A DNA stretch of 64,000 bases from Fistulifera solaris (taxonomy: Eukaryota > Bacillariophyta > Bacillariophyceae > Naviculales > Stauroneidaceae). The position numbers and the translations under genes were made by a program. Numbering within the stretch: the stretch's first letter is position 1; the number at the start of each line of letters is the position of its first letter. A model generated the notes under the pieces. It ran no database searches. It worked only from the letters and a program-made list of their open reading frames with translations, and had not been told where the DNA came from. The stretch covers positions 682,001 to 746,000 of the forward strand of contig AP026123.1 of the NCBI GenBank assembly GCA_030295235.1. Direction: 5' to 3'. Below are positions 11,487-21,850 of the stretch, in pieces.

Positions 11487-11639
11487 TAACAGCTGGCACG
11501 CAATCTATTGAATAGCAATGGCATATTAGTTGTCAAAGAAATACCGGTAATGGCGCGCTGTCATACACCGCTTCAAAGTGTCTACGTGAAATTCAGGTAG
11601 GCCCCGTAGGAATATTTATCGACAGAGGCATACCCGGAT

Positions 11640-12130
11640 TTATGGACTGTAAGCAGAATTTCTGTTTGATTCAACACACCGAAATTCCAGAATTTCTGGA
11701 ACGTCCACAAATTTGCTGGAAGACCACCAACACCGATTCCAAAAATTTTGGAAGCTAAGCAGAATATCCGTATGATCCAATGCACCGATACCAGGTTGTT
11801 TGGATTGCTCACAAGATTTCTGTTTGATGCGAAACGCCGATTCCAGAATTTCTGGAATGTAGACAGAATTTCTGTTTGATTCAACACACCGAAATTCCAG
11901 AATTTCTGGAACGTCCACAAATTTGCTGGAAGACCACCAACACCGATTCCAGAAATTTTGGAAGCTAAGCAGAATATCCGTATGATCCAATGCACCGATA
12001 CCAGGTTGTTTGGATTGCTCACAAGATTTCTGTTTGATGCGAAACGCCGATTCCAGAATTTCTGGAATGTAGACAGAATTTCTGTTTGATTCAAATTCCA
12101 GAATTTCTGGAACGTCCACAAATTTGATTA
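11640..12130. repeat. 210-base tandem repeat, 2.2 copies, with palindromic core
   Basis: The segment starting TCTGTTTGATTC occurs at 11661, 11871 and 12081, exactly 210 bases apart. The third copy is partial and lacks about nine bases. Each unit holds two copies of TTCCAGAATTTCTGGAA, an inverted repeat with eight-base arms around one base. Because 210 is a multiple of three, minus-strand frames stay open and give repeated peptides (TFQKFWN...), which I regard as a by-product. The core CCAGAATTTCTGG is shared with the array at 30.8-31.9 kb. Confidence 0.9.
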
Positions 12131-12182
12131 TGAAGACCAACCAGACATGAAACCGACAGCAGATTGCTTTGTATTATAATTA

Positions 12183-13637
12183 ATGAAGGTGTGTGTTTCA
12201 CTTCCGCCAATGCCAGAAACTGTAACTGTAGGTTTGCATGGAGTGCAGTTGAAGCGCTTCGAACAAGTGGTGGCAAAGTTGTTGACGCACATCACACCGC
12301 GGTATTCGCAATTGCCTTCTCCGCCTCATCCATTGCAAGAATGGAAGGGAACAGGGAAACAAGGACAGATTGAAGATCCTGTTCGCGCCCAGCGCAAACA
12401 AAATCAGATTCGATCGCTGATGCGCTGTATTTTGTCGCTTATACCAGAAGAAGTACTTTCTATCGAAACAACCACGAAAGAGGAGGAAAAAACTTATACT
12501 ATTGTCGATTTTGGAGGAGGATCGGGACATCTCTCAATCCCACTGGCGTTGACGTTGCCTCAATGTCGTATCATTTGTGTCGATCTCAGTGCTCCCGCTT
12601 TGACATTATTGTACGAGAAAGCAAAGGAATTTTGCACGGCTGGGTCGGTTCCTGAAGGAGTCACAACTGCAACAATCAACTCCAAGGAACTACAAGCAAC
12701 CTGCATTTCCAATTTGTTCACCTTCCATGGCCCTGTTCAAGCTTTCGACTTTCATTTAGACATGGCGGTGGCCTTACATTTGTGCGGAGAAGCGACGGAT
12801 GTGGCGTTAAGAGTCGCTGCAGAACGACAGGCCTCGGCGATGGTTCTATCACCGTGCTGTGTGGGAAAACTAGCTGGTGATGGTGGCAATCCCTATGTGT
12901 TTCAAGCGAGCGGTCAAAATCATTCCACCATTTCGTATCCTCAATCGAGTAAGTTCTGTCAGCTCATTCTCGGGACCGCCGCATCGGCAAACAAGTACAA
13001 TCGAAAAGTCAAAACATCGGAATATTCGAACCCAGCCGAAACAACAAATGGCGTTGTTAGTGACAGGAGTGATTGGGATGCCTTGGCCAAAAGTGCAGAC
13101 TACAGCTCCATGCCCGAAACTCGAACACCACGGAATGCGGCTCGGCGGACGGCAAAAGCCTTGCTGGAGACGGATCGGAGCTTGTTCTTACAAGAAGCCT
13201 TTCAATATGAGACTTGTTTGACGCGGATGGATCCGTGGGAAGCGAGTCCCAAAAACGATATCATACTGGCGTGGCGTCGAGCGAGTCGTTATTCGTCTTA
13301 TCATCCAGCCAAGATGCCAGCTGACGTGCTGTGCGAACAAGATATTCTTCAAACTATGAATCATTTATTGAGTACGTCTAATGAGAAAGACAGGGTTCAA
13401 TGTGATACTGTAGATTGGACCAAGGAAGAGGAGGACGAAATAAGGCAGAAAATTATAGAATTTTTAGAGTCACAATCGGGAAGCAGTGGTGTATTACTGT
13501 TTCCAACACGCATGGGTGGCCGGAAACGCAAATTAATCCACTTTGTGGCGGAACAAATGCATCTCGCGCATTGGTCACACGGTAAGAAAGAAGCGGAAAA
13601 AACTGTGGCTGTTTCTCGCGTGCGTCAAAGAATATGA
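12183..13637 (+). CDS. Methyltransferase (Methyltransf_32 type, GSTCD/METTL25-like) with R3H-like C-terminus
   Basis: This uninterrupted 484-residue frame encodes a class I SAM-dependent methyltransferase. Motif I is TIVDFGGGSGHLSIPLA, and the acidic end of beta-2 is IICVDLS. The motif VALHLCGEATD followed by LSPCCVGKL is characteristic of the Methyltransf_32 group found in GSTCD and METTL25. The substrate is not known to me. The C-terminal 60 residues (RKRKLIHFVAEQMHLAHWSH, then KTVAV) look like an R3H nucleic-acid-binding domain, with the R-x3-H spacing. An RNA or DNA substrate is therefore plausible, but this is inference. The ATG at 12183 lies just downstream of the 210-base repeat array, so its promoter may include repeat sequence. 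Confidence 0.78.
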   Translation: MKVCVSLPPMPETVTVGLHGVQLKRFEQVVAKLLTHITPRYSQLPSPPHPLQEWKGTGKQGQIEDPVRAQRKQNQIRSLMRCILSLIPEEVLSIETTTKEEEKTYTIVDFGGGSGHLSIPLALTLPQCRIICVDLSAPALTLLYEKAKEFCTAGSVPEGVTTATINSKELQATCISNLFTFHGPVQAFDFHLDMAVALHLCGEATDVALRVAAERQASAMVLSPCCVGKLAGDGGNPYVFQASGQNHSTISYPQSSKFCQLILGTAASANKYNRKVKTSEYSNPAETTNGVVSDRSDWDALAKSADYSSMPETRTPRNAARRTAKALLETDRSLFLQEAFQYETCLTRMDPWEASPKNDIILAWRRASRYSSYHPAKMPADVLCEQDILQTMNHLLSTSNEKDRVQCDTVDWTKEEEDEIRQKIIEFLESQSGSSGVLLFPTRMGGRKRKLIHFVAEQMHLAHWSHGKKEAEKTVAVSRVRQRI

Positions 13638-13864
13638 CGGTTTCGCAAAAGCGGACAAAGTGCGCATCATCAAGAGGTTGATACAATCGTCCTAGCGTAC
13701 GAACTACTCTTATGCTTCGATGGCTTAGGGCGAAATTGTGTCGCCAGCTGTTTGTTAAGCTACCTGGTAATGTAGTAGACTCTCCCACCCTGTTGTTTAG
13801 TTGTCGTCTAAAATACATGCATTTGACTAAAAAATACTATAGACTTGTTACAGAGACTCCTTTC

Positions 13865-14849
13865 TTAAAGTTGTTCCTGTAGTTTAGCCAGCTCGGCTTG
13901 CTTCGCTGCCAGGATGGCTTGTAAGTCAGCCAGATCGGCATCGGCATCGGCATCTTCCTCATCTTCTCCATCATCATCTTCGTCGCCTTCGGACTCGGCG
14001 TTTTCATTGTCTCCGGCCTGTTCATCTTCCGGCTCCTCCGTGAGATCATCTTCCCCGTCGTCCTGAATCTCGATCGCCGTCTCGGTCTCTTCTGCGCGTG
14101 CTTCATAGACCTGTTCACTCACTTCCGGCGTGGGTGCTGATTCGGCAACGACGGGTTCTGGTTCTACTGGTGTTTGAGGTGAAGGGATGGGTGCATTCAC
14201 GACAGCGGCCGGAACGGAAAGTGATTCGTTCATTTCCATTTGCATTCGACGACGGTAGTGTTTGTTTGGACTATCATCATACTGCCCTTGACGGATATTT
14301 TGACCCGCTGCAGTCGAGCGGAGCTTCGTTTTCGTCCAATTTGGTTTGAACGCCGGTCGCTCCGCCTGACGGCCGTATCTTCCGTAGTCGGTCTGATGCG
14401 AGTTGTTGGGGATACCTTCGGAACTGTACATAGTCCTTAATTTCTCAATAAAACCAGGAGGAAGTTTCGCTCCACGTAAATAGGATTGGTAGTCCGGATC
14501 GGATTCTTTGACACCAAATCCTTCGAGCACCTTCGGGTCGATCCTAAAGTTACGACCGCTGGCTCTCGGACTCGCCGGGCTTTTCTTCTCCTTTTTCACT
14601 ACGGCCCTGCCAGTTGCTATTGAAAGCAACAGGGATACCATCCGATCCCAGCTTCAAGTTTCCCTCTTCGTCGAACAGAGCCCCCATATCGTTGATTTCA
14701 GCAAACTGATTGAAGTACGTCGCCATTTGTTCCTCGAGCTGACGCTGCGCCTGCTCCTCGTCGAGATCCAAAATATAATGAGGTGTGCATTCCATCCACC
14801 ACTCCGGAACGCGGCCGACTCCTACCGGTAAATCTTCTACTTGAGCCAT
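13865..14849 (-). CDS. W-K-P-W repeat family protein A (frame break)
   Basis: I do not recognise this 327-residue protein from a named family. It opens with VGVGRVPEWWMECTPHYILD, closely matched by the gene at 20114-21850 (IGVGRVPKWWMDLTPHDKLD), so the two are paralogues. A central segment FKPNWTKTKLRSTAAGQNIR carries the motif of the neighbouring repeat genes at 17.0, 18.2 and 22.5 kb. The C-terminal part is strongly acidic and ends in an Ala/Gln coiled-coil-like segment (LQAILAAKQAELAKLQEQ), again shared with the 20-kb gene. The frame shifts at the T run 14592-14596: one base fewer joins FNSNWQGRSEK to EKKSPASPRASGRNF. No signal peptide or membrane helix is seen. Confidence 0.75.
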
Positions 14850-15448
14850 GATCTGCTGTATTTGAAGGTTTGTTTAGTTGTAACGTGGCTAGAGGTTTAA
14901 GTATCACGGTTGCGTTGTTGTTTTGGTCATTGACAAACGGCTTTTGAGGGTCTTGTTTGATGCGCGGGGATCTTTTCAAAGAACCAAAGAAAGCGAGGAG
15001 GCAGGTCATTTTTGTTTTTTGAATGTCTTTCGACGGCATGACGCATGACAGACGATGTACTTGTTACCTTATACTAGTAACAATGTCTTCTGACTTGGTA
15101 TTGTGTCCCAACTGATGACCTGAGCCTAAACCCTTTGGTGACCAATTTCTGTCGGTAAGAACTCCGCCGTCTTTTGGTTTTCAGAATGTTTGATCTAAAG
15201 ATCTGCTCCTATCCTAGATCCTCTCTCTAGCAAGGAACAACAAACACATCAAACGAGCTTCGTTTTCTAGACCGGTGAAATCGGTTTCCTCTAAACATGC
15301 GACACTCTTGACGATGTGAATCATCAGCTAGATATTAGACTTATTTATGTTAACTAACACCGAAAAAGTTATATAATACTAAATATGAATATAGAGGTCT
15401 AAACAATTTGAGCAAACGCCATCAAAACTATTCAGAAATGATGGTTGA
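14850..15448. other. Intergenic, no supported gene
   Basis: About 600 bases between the 5' end of W-K-P-W family protein A and the 3' end of the disordered protein at 15449. No coding frame, RNA gene or repeat is recognised. Confidence 0.5.
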
Positions 15449-16072
15449 TCAGCTTGTAGGGCTCATTTTCGTGCTACTGCCGCACAAACTTTGGGGTCCG
15501 AACAAGTCCTCCACCGACAATTTCCGAACCAATCCTTGACGAGGAGTTCGGGTTGCACTGCGCATGAACTCTAAGCTACCCGAAGATTTATAATTTCTGG
15601 GTTTTGTTCGTTTATCCAGAGTGGAAAGAATCACTTTCCCTTCTTGGCCATCAAAGGAAATGTTACGAGTGACACCCCGTCTTGGAGGCGAGTCGCGTTC
15701 ACGGCGAGGTTTAGGGAAACTTTCGTCCGAGAAAGATGTGTTTCTTCCTGGTGGGATTCGTAGATGATGGGTTCGTCCGCTTGGATCCTTGGGGCTTGGT
15801 GTAGAACACGCGTGAATCATCTCAGTCTTCGATAGAACAGATCTGGGTGTCTTTGTGCTCATTTCGTCCTCGACAGTGTTGGTTGTTTCCGCTGCAATGC
15901 TGTGGTCCTCCTCGTCTGAATTCGTCCCATCGACCTCCTCGTCGCTTTCAACGACGACTACAGATTCGTCCTCAAAGTCTTCTCCGTCACTTCCCAGATC
16001 ACTGATCGAATGAAATGAGCCATGGAACGAGTCTCCGAGCGTTTCACTCTTCTTTTCGGGCTGCTCAAATAT
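15449..16072 (-). CDS. Unknown low-complexity Ser/Arg-rich protein (5' end unresolved)
   Basis: The frame is open for 208 codons from 16072. An internal ATG at 15862 would give 137 residues, but the upstream part is a coherent acidic region (DLGSDGEDFEDESVVVVESD), so the gene probably starts further upstream through an exon I could not place. A possible splice acceptor (TTTGAGCAG) lies at the open end. The C-terminal part is basic and phosphosite-like, with short repeated motifs RNTSFSDESF, RNISFDG and KLSVEDLFG. No known domain is visible. It lies in the W-K-P-W cluster but lacks that motif. Confidence 0.45.
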   Translation of the reverse strand: MFEQPEKKSETLGDSFHGSFHSISDLGSDGEDFEDESVVVVESDEEVDGTNSDEEDHSIAAETTNTVEDEMSTKTPRSVLSKTEMIHACSTPSPKDPSGRTHHLRIPPGRNTSFSDESFPKPRRERDSPPRRGVTRNISFDGQEGKVILSTLDKRTKPRNYKSSGSLEFMRSATRTPRQGLVRKLSVEDLFGPQSLCGSSTKMSPTS

Positions 16073-16089
16073 TCAGTCATGGCCACTTT

Positions 16090-17038
16090 AAACTTCAACT
16101 ACCTGCTAATGAGATAATGCTGTTTGTGATTATTCCTTCCAGCTTTCAAATGTTTGCTTTGCATGAAATGGAAACGGAAGTGGCGAAACGATGATCAAGG
16201 TGCCGCTCATCGTCTGCATCAATGAGTATCGCGTAGTCCTAAAATAGGCCCGGAGCGCTTTCTTGTTGCAATGCCTCAAGTCGTCTCACACAATTAAGTG
16301 TACCAAGTCGAAGCCTGCTTCTTCTTCCGTCGCGGCTTTCTTATTTCTCAGTTCTATTGGGTCATTCATCGTTCTTCCAAAAAACGCAGCGGTACTTGAT
16401 GTACAACTTACGTCATATTCAAATAGAGTTATGACCCCGTCTACCTTTACTTAGTAGTCTTTTATTGATGATACTCCGAAACCGTACAGGTGTTATTGAA
16501 GAACGAAACTAGTGAAATGTAACGAACAATATCTGTACTGATCGGAAGAGTGTAAATAAAGTTGGACATTAGATCCGAAGTCCCACGTATGAGTCGCGAG
16601 TGGTGAAGGAAAAGTAAGTTTGGGACACGAATAACGAATGACGCATGAACTAGGAATTAGCAACAACTTTCAACTACCCCCGGAGTACAACATAATAAGA
16701 TGAAAAGCATCAACAACCTCTAAATCAACATCAAATCCTAGAGTTTACCTCTTGATGTTGATGTTTCTCCTTCACCTTGGATCTTGGACGCTTGTTAATC
16801 TAGATTCGACGACGATGGTGAGCTAGCTTTCGATGAAATGATGCCATAAAACCAATCTTTATTACTCTCTCACATAAAATTAGGAACATACATGTGTGTA
16901 ATACGAAGAGAGGTATGCTGAAATCTAATAGTAATCAATTTATTTGCACGACCATTACACGACCGGGCGTCAGACCCAAGACACAATGGATTGAGAAAGT
17001 TCGACAAGCAGAAAGGAAAACGTAGTCTCCGTCAATTT
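16090..17038. other. Intergenic, nothing recognised
   Basis: About 950 bases of AT-rich sequence with no supported coding frame. It may contain a first exon of the 15.4-kb gene, for example the short frame starting MQSKHLKAGRNN near 16165, but the splice phase does not fit cleanly. Confidence 0.45.
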
Positions 17039-17425
17039 CTAATCATCGACAGGTTTGATACCACCAATGGGTCTAGCAATTTCTTTTCCTTCCTTCAAAG
17101 CAGCACCCTTGTCACTGGTCTTGATCGGAGCATTCTTCGTCCAGTCGGGCTTTTCCCACTGAAGGTTTCCTTCGGTGTGAGGAAGGCTCGTAATAGGCTT
17201 CGCAAGATCACCTTGAATTCGCTGTCCCTCTTTAGCAGCAGCTTCACCAGTCCATTCGGGCTTCTTGAAATCAAGGTCTTCTTGTTTCTGATGCGGCAGA
17301 TTTGTGATGGGCTTGGCCAAGTTGCCGCCGGATTTCAAATCGTCGCCCTTTCCGGTAGACCGAAGCTTGGGGCCATTCGTAGCCCAATCGGGTTTCTTCC
17401 AGGAAAGATCTTTATCGTCGTCCAT
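17039..17425 (-). CDS. W-K-P-W repeat family protein B, three repeats
   Basis: This small protein of 128 residues consists almost entirely of three copies of an approximately 37-residue repeat. Repeat starts are LSWKKPDWATNGPKLRSTGK, LDFKKPEWTGEAA and LQWEKPDWTKNAPIKTSDKG. Each ends in a P-I-[TG] motif (LAKPITNLP, LAKPITSLP, IARPIGGIK). The ATG at 17425 (MDDDKDLSW) places the first repeat right after an acidic start; the frame is open 30 codons further upstream without similarity. The protein ends RPIGGIKPVDD, matching the end of the gene at 22542 (RPIGGIKALED). It is the minimal and intact member of the local family, and the repeat is not one I can name. Confidence 0.8.
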   Translation of the reverse strand: MDDDKDLSWKKPDWATNGPKLRSTGKGDDLKSGGNLAKPITNLPHQKQEDLDFKKPEWTGEAAAKEGQRIQGDLAKPITSLPHTEGNLQWEKPDWTKNAPIKTSDKGAALKEGKEIARPIGGIKPVDD

Positions 17426-18237
17426 GGTTTGAGCGTCTCTGTGATGATAGCAACGATCTTTGAGGTTGTGCGGCCGTTTGATGTTCGTTTGCTTTGTGCC
17501 AGCTGATGCGCGCAAGAAGCACGGAGGAGCGATCCCGGTCTACAATCGTGGTAAGACAAGGGCAGTTACAAGATCTTTTTATACTGTGGGATAAAAAGTA
17601 AGCAAAGCAATCTTTTCGGCTTGCCTTGGCAAGACTTCGGTTTGGCGCGCATTTTTAGCGGTCATTATTTCGGTCATTTTGATTTGGGTCATTATTTGCG
17701 TCCGTCGTCCGTGGGCTCCTGAAACTTCCTTTCGTCTCGATGAAGCCTTACCGGTTCTAAAAGTCATTGTGCCACAGAAAGGAATGACGCCTGAAACGTC
17801 CTTCCCATAACTAGCAGCTTGCCACTGGTACTCGTTTTGTACTGTCTTAGTAGGAACATCTCGCAATCAGCTCTACATTTGAGTCTTACAGTAATTCTGT
17901 AATGTCAGTCTTTTGTCTTTTGAGGTCGTAAATAAAAAAATCGAGTGTTGACGCAGTAAGAAGCGGTTAACAACAGCCTCATCTTGATCATGAAGAAAGG
18001 GAGCAAAATCATTCGACTTTGACTTCTTTTCACCCTTCTGCTGTTTCTTGTTCATGTGAATTAGCTCTAGATAAAAGAAGAGCAAGAAGAATAGCTGAAA
18101 TAGCGAGGAGTGTCGTCCGCATCTAATAAAAATAACTGCTGGTGAGCCCTTTACCGGCCGAGACATTTGCGACACCGCCGCTTGAATATTTATAAGTTAC
18201 TGCGGCTTACCTGTTGATATAAATTGCCTGCTTTGAG
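17426..18237. other. Divergent intergenic region between two W-K-P-W family genes
   Basis: Genes at 17039-17425 (minus) and 18238-19933 (plus) diverge from this 800-base region, which must hold both promoters. Short frames at 17579-17866 and 17873-18175 have no recognisable similarity and are not called. Confidence 0.5.
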
Positions 18238-19933
18238 ATGGCGGAAGACGATGGCATCGAAACGGATCCCCTGGCGCCCTACCAGAAGGAGAAAGTGATA
18301 TGGAGCGAGCATATGGCAGAAGCCCGGCCTTTTTTAATGCCAGACGAGGAAAATGAAGGTGAAGTCGTTGAAATACTTCCACCGGAAAAAGAGAATCGCA
18401 AAATCATGTGGGCGGACGAAATCCACATTTGCGAGATGCCGAATAGACGACAGCTTGGCATGATAACGGATGAAGAAGATGACGAAGATGATAATAGTTA
18501 CGAAATTGAGATCGTTGAAGATGATGGCGATGCCGACTTTTATCTTGAGATTGTCGACGGAGAAATTTTCTATGTGTTCGAAACCGAAGACGACTCGGAC
18601 GAGGATATGGATGATGGTAGTCTTTCAGACACAGGGTCGGTCATTGAGGAATCTCGACCGACGCTTTCTTTGCCAACATCGCAAATGATGGCGCTTCCGC
18701 TGGGTGACGATGACGGCGATGCGGTACATCAAACGGAGAGCGATGCGATGGTTGTCGATGATGTCCCGTTACATTTGGTTGAACTAGAAGAAGAACTGGT
18801 CAATATGGAGGATGATAAGGTTGTAGAATCGATGCCGCAGCAAGATCAAGCCGACGATGAAGTAGCTAGTGCTGATGGAGAAGTAACAGATGCTCGCAAA
18901 GCAATGGATGTAGCCATTCCTGTCGAAGTTGACTTCATGTCTCCAGTAACTACTCCTGAACAAGAACCGAAAGCAAAGATGGCACCCGGGCCGTCAGAAC
19001 GGGCGGCTCTTATGATTCCATCATCACCGCAGGCCCCTGCACAGGTTTCGGTGAAAGCGCCACCTAAGTCTCCAACGAGCCCAGGACGGTCCATTTTGAA
19101 GGCATGCCCACCGAGCCCGCAACGTAGACATAGAGAAAACAAAGAGAAGAAGGCCAAAGGAATCAGAAAGACTTACGTCCGAGCCGATACATTCGACGGT
19201 GAACATCAGGTATTTACGTGGACTAAGCCGGATTGGGTTCAAGAAAACAAGTTGAAGCAGACCGATCGTGGCCAAGACGTACGCCAGGGGGGTCAATCTG
19301 GCGAGTCCTATTACTTTTCCGAAGCAGGGCAAGAGGTACAACGAGCAGAATGATCACCACGCCAAGGACGTATACGAAGACGAGAATGGTAATGTAATTG
19401 ACAAGGAAGAACTCATTCGACGTATCCAAGCGGGTGAAGAAGGTGTCATGGCTTTCGTTCCTCGTCCTACTTACGGTGGAAAGTATCAACGAAAGCTCCG
19501 TTTCAGTGAGAAAGGGCAGCAAATCAGGAGTGGTGTGAATCTCGAGAAGCCTATTACGAAGGCTACAGTTGATCGAAAGCGTGACGATATAAACTTGTTG
19601 GCGCAACCAAAGGACGTTCTGAAGAAACATGTACAAGTTGAAAAGAAAGAATATGGTTGGCAGAAACCGGAATGGGCGAAAAAGGCACCAAACAAACTCA
19701 TGCATAGTCCTTCTAAAGCAAGGAAACATTACACGTGGGATGCTCCGGAATGGACGAAACCAAATCTAAAGGGATCCGGAAGAGGCGATGCAATGAAGAA
19801 GTTAGGGAAATTAGAAAAACCTATTACGCATATTGCTGAACACATAAGGCGTCATTCAGGAACGAAGACTGGGCTACCAATAGACACGGACCAGGAGTCG
19901 GAAGAGATTACCCTTACCGAGATCGAAGATTAA
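18238..19933 (+). CDS. W-K-P-W repeat family protein C, acidic N-terminus (frame break)
   Basis: This protein of about 564 residues begins with a long acidic region (about 1-230, many D/E runs). A proline-rich basic linker (SPTSPGRSILKACPPSPQRR) follows. Repeats of the local family then appear: FTWTKPDWVQENKLKQTDRG, YQRKLRFSEKGQQIRSGVNL, YGWQKPEWAKKAPNK and YTWDAPEWTKPNLKGSGRG. Most repeats are followed by a P-I-T motif (LASPITF, LEKPITKA, LEKPITHIA). The frame shifts at the six-G run 19287-19292: removing one G converts QGGQSGES into the expected GVNLASPIT. No targeting peptide or membrane segment is seen. The function is unknown. Confidence 0.78.
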
Positions 19934-20113
19934 TTGCCACGCTGTATTTTGAACAGCCTAGTTTTGTAACATATCCAGCAAAGTCATTTAATCACATAAT
20001 GTCCACATCATACACATAGCAAGCGCTTCACATGACATGCAACGGCTACTTGGCAATTCTTCTAATCGAATGAAAACGAACTAAAAATTTACTGTGGGTC
20101 TGCCTGGCGTTAA

Positions 20114-21850
20114 CTAACGAAATCGAGCCAGCTGAGCCTGCTTAGCTGCCAGCTTGGCTTCGAGCTCACTAATCGCTTCCTCCTCTTCCTCTTCGTAATA
20201 TTCAATCTCGCCAGAATCTTCAATTATCTCTTCTTCATAATACGATGATCCATCTTCGACAGTCTCTTCGTCCACAAATACTTCATGGATAGAAAGGACT
20301 TCTTCCTCTTCTTCGTAATACAAATTCTCACCATTTACTTTGTCGTTATGATCGTAGTATTCTTCGACCTCCTCATATTCTCCTTCGTCGTAACGTTCTT
20401 CGGTAGCTGGGGTCACCAGCGCCGGCTCTGAATCATCTTCATCTGCCAAGAACATTAATTTATGTGTCACTCGTGGCTCTGCTGGCGCTGGTGCACGCGT
20501 AACTGCAACCGGTTGCGCTTGTTGGTAACTTTGAGAACTTGGCGCCTGCGTGGGTCTTAAGGAAGGTGGTGGCTTACTAGGAGCGGGCTTCGGTGGCGTC
20601 TTTTTCAATCCAGCACGTGCGTCCAGAAAGTGTGTTCCCTGTGCTACAGGTTGATAAGATGAGACACGTATTGATGGTGGCTCATTCAGCAGTGAGCCAT
20701 TCATCAGCCGCTCTGAATGTGCATGTTTGTTGTTGGTCGTTACGGGCGTTTGCGCTTCTGACTCGTCGCTTATTTGCCTCATTTTACTCGGAGGTGGTGT
20801 CCTCGCTGGGACCAGCTTACTTCTAGGCGGTGACATTGCTTGGGCGGGCTGCTTATTTCCTTGACGGTTGATGTTTGATTTTTGTCGACCCGCAGCGTCA
20901 GCGTGTGTCAAATGAGATGAGCGTGTTCCGTTGGTTGCGCTGTGCTCAAGACTCTGCGAATTCTGATGCCTCTTTGGTGAACCATTCGTTGCTTTCCAAG
21001 ATGGCTTCTGCGCAGGTGGAGGCGAAACTCGTCGCCGTGGGGAAGCCGGATTTCGTTTGGGTGAAGACGTTATGCTCCTACCGTTTGCTTGTGGTGCTGT
21101 TAACTTCTTTGCTTTAGCCCCTGAAAGTGCCCTGGGACTTCTTCTTGGTGATGATTGGTCGTGCTGTGGCACCTGGGTAGCTGCTGGCTTTTCGGGTGAT
21201 AAAGGAGTTTTTTTCTTCGGCACTCGCCTTACTTTTCGAACTAGCCGTTTGCCTCCAACAATCATTACTGCAGGCTTTTCACTCATATTTGATGACGGTG
21301 ACCCACCAAAACGGCGTGTGTAACCATTAGGACCCTCGTCAATATCGACTCCGCTTCGTATCATATCGCCTTCTTTCGAATGTCTGAGTTTCATTTTTGC
21401 CCAACTCGGTTTGTTATCGTCTTTTGACGCCCCATACTTCTTGTATTCAAGTTGATTTGGAGTAATACCACCGTACATTTCCTGCATTTTCAATTTGAAT
21501 TCATGTGGCAAAAGCTCTCCAGTTTCATACAAGTGGAAGTCAGGGTCTTTATCAGCAATTCCAAATAGCTTCGGATTCAATCGTATGCGTTGCTCTTGTA
21601 TTCTCGACCAATCGGGTTGCCCATCTGGAAGCGTCACCAAATGACCGTCGTGTCCTACGAGACCCGCAGCGGCAAGTTTCAAATAATAGTGAGACATTTG
21701 TTCCTGCATCTTTGTTTGAGCCTCATGTTCCGCCAGGTCTAATTTGTCGTGAGGTGTGAGATCCATCCACCATTTGGGCACTCGCCCCACCCCGATCGGC
21801 AGGGGCGCCTCACTCTGCACTATCTGTTTTGCGACGGGTTTCGTTGACAT
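20114..21850 (-). CDS. W-K-P-W family protein D, 578 residues, disordered
   Basis: This intact frame is paralogous to the gene at 13865-14849 in its first 190 residues (LPIGVGRVPKWWMDLTPHDK, QPDWSRIQEQ, NKPSWAKMKLRHSKEGDMIR). The middle is a long Pro/Ser/Lys-rich linker with no predicted fold. The C-terminus is strongly acidic with YYEEE runs and ends in ELEAKLAAKQAQLARFR, a short coiled-coil-like end similar to the paralogue. No known domain, signal peptide or membrane helix is visible. The shared head, the shared tail and the variable linker suggest a scaffold-like protein, which is speculation. Confidence 0.75.
   Translation of the reverse strand: MSTKPVAKQIVQSEAPLPIGVGRVPKWWMDLTPHDKLDLAEHEAQTKMQEQMSHYYLKLAAAGLVGHDGHLVTLPDGQPDWSRIQEQRIRLNPKLFGIADKDPDFHLYETGELLPHEFKLKMQEMYGGITPNQLEYKKYGASKDDNKPSWAKMKLRHSKEGDMIRSGVDIDEGPNGYTRRFGGSPSSNMSEKPAVMIVGGKRLVRKVRRVPKKKTPLSPEKPAATQVPQHDQSSPRRSPRALSGAKAKKLTAPQANGRSITSSPKRNPASPRRRVSPPPAQKPSWKATNGSPKRHQNSQSLEHSATNGTRSSHLTHADAAGRQKSNINRQGNKQPAQAMSPPRSKLVPARTPPPSKMRQISDESEAQTPVTTNNKHAHSERLMNGSLLNEPPSIRVSSYQPVAQGTHFLDARAGLKKTPPKPAPSKPPPSLRPTQAPSSQSYQQAQPVAVTRAPAPAEPRVTHKLMFLADEDDSEPALVTPATEERYDEGEYEEVEEYYDHNDKVNGENLYYEEEEEVLSIHEVFVDEETVEDGSSYYEEEIIEDSGEIEYYEEEEEEAISELEAKLAAKQAQLARFR

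Noticed and set aside
11582-12140. Minus-strand frames of 166-179 residues with repeated FQKFWN / PEILEF peptides
   Set aside because: They are produced by the 210-base tandem repeat, whose length is a multiple of three; several registers stay open at once and no start context supports them.
17579-18175. Two small minus frames (95 and 100 residues)
   Set aside because: They lie in the shared promoter region of two divergent repeat-family genes and show no domain or family motif.
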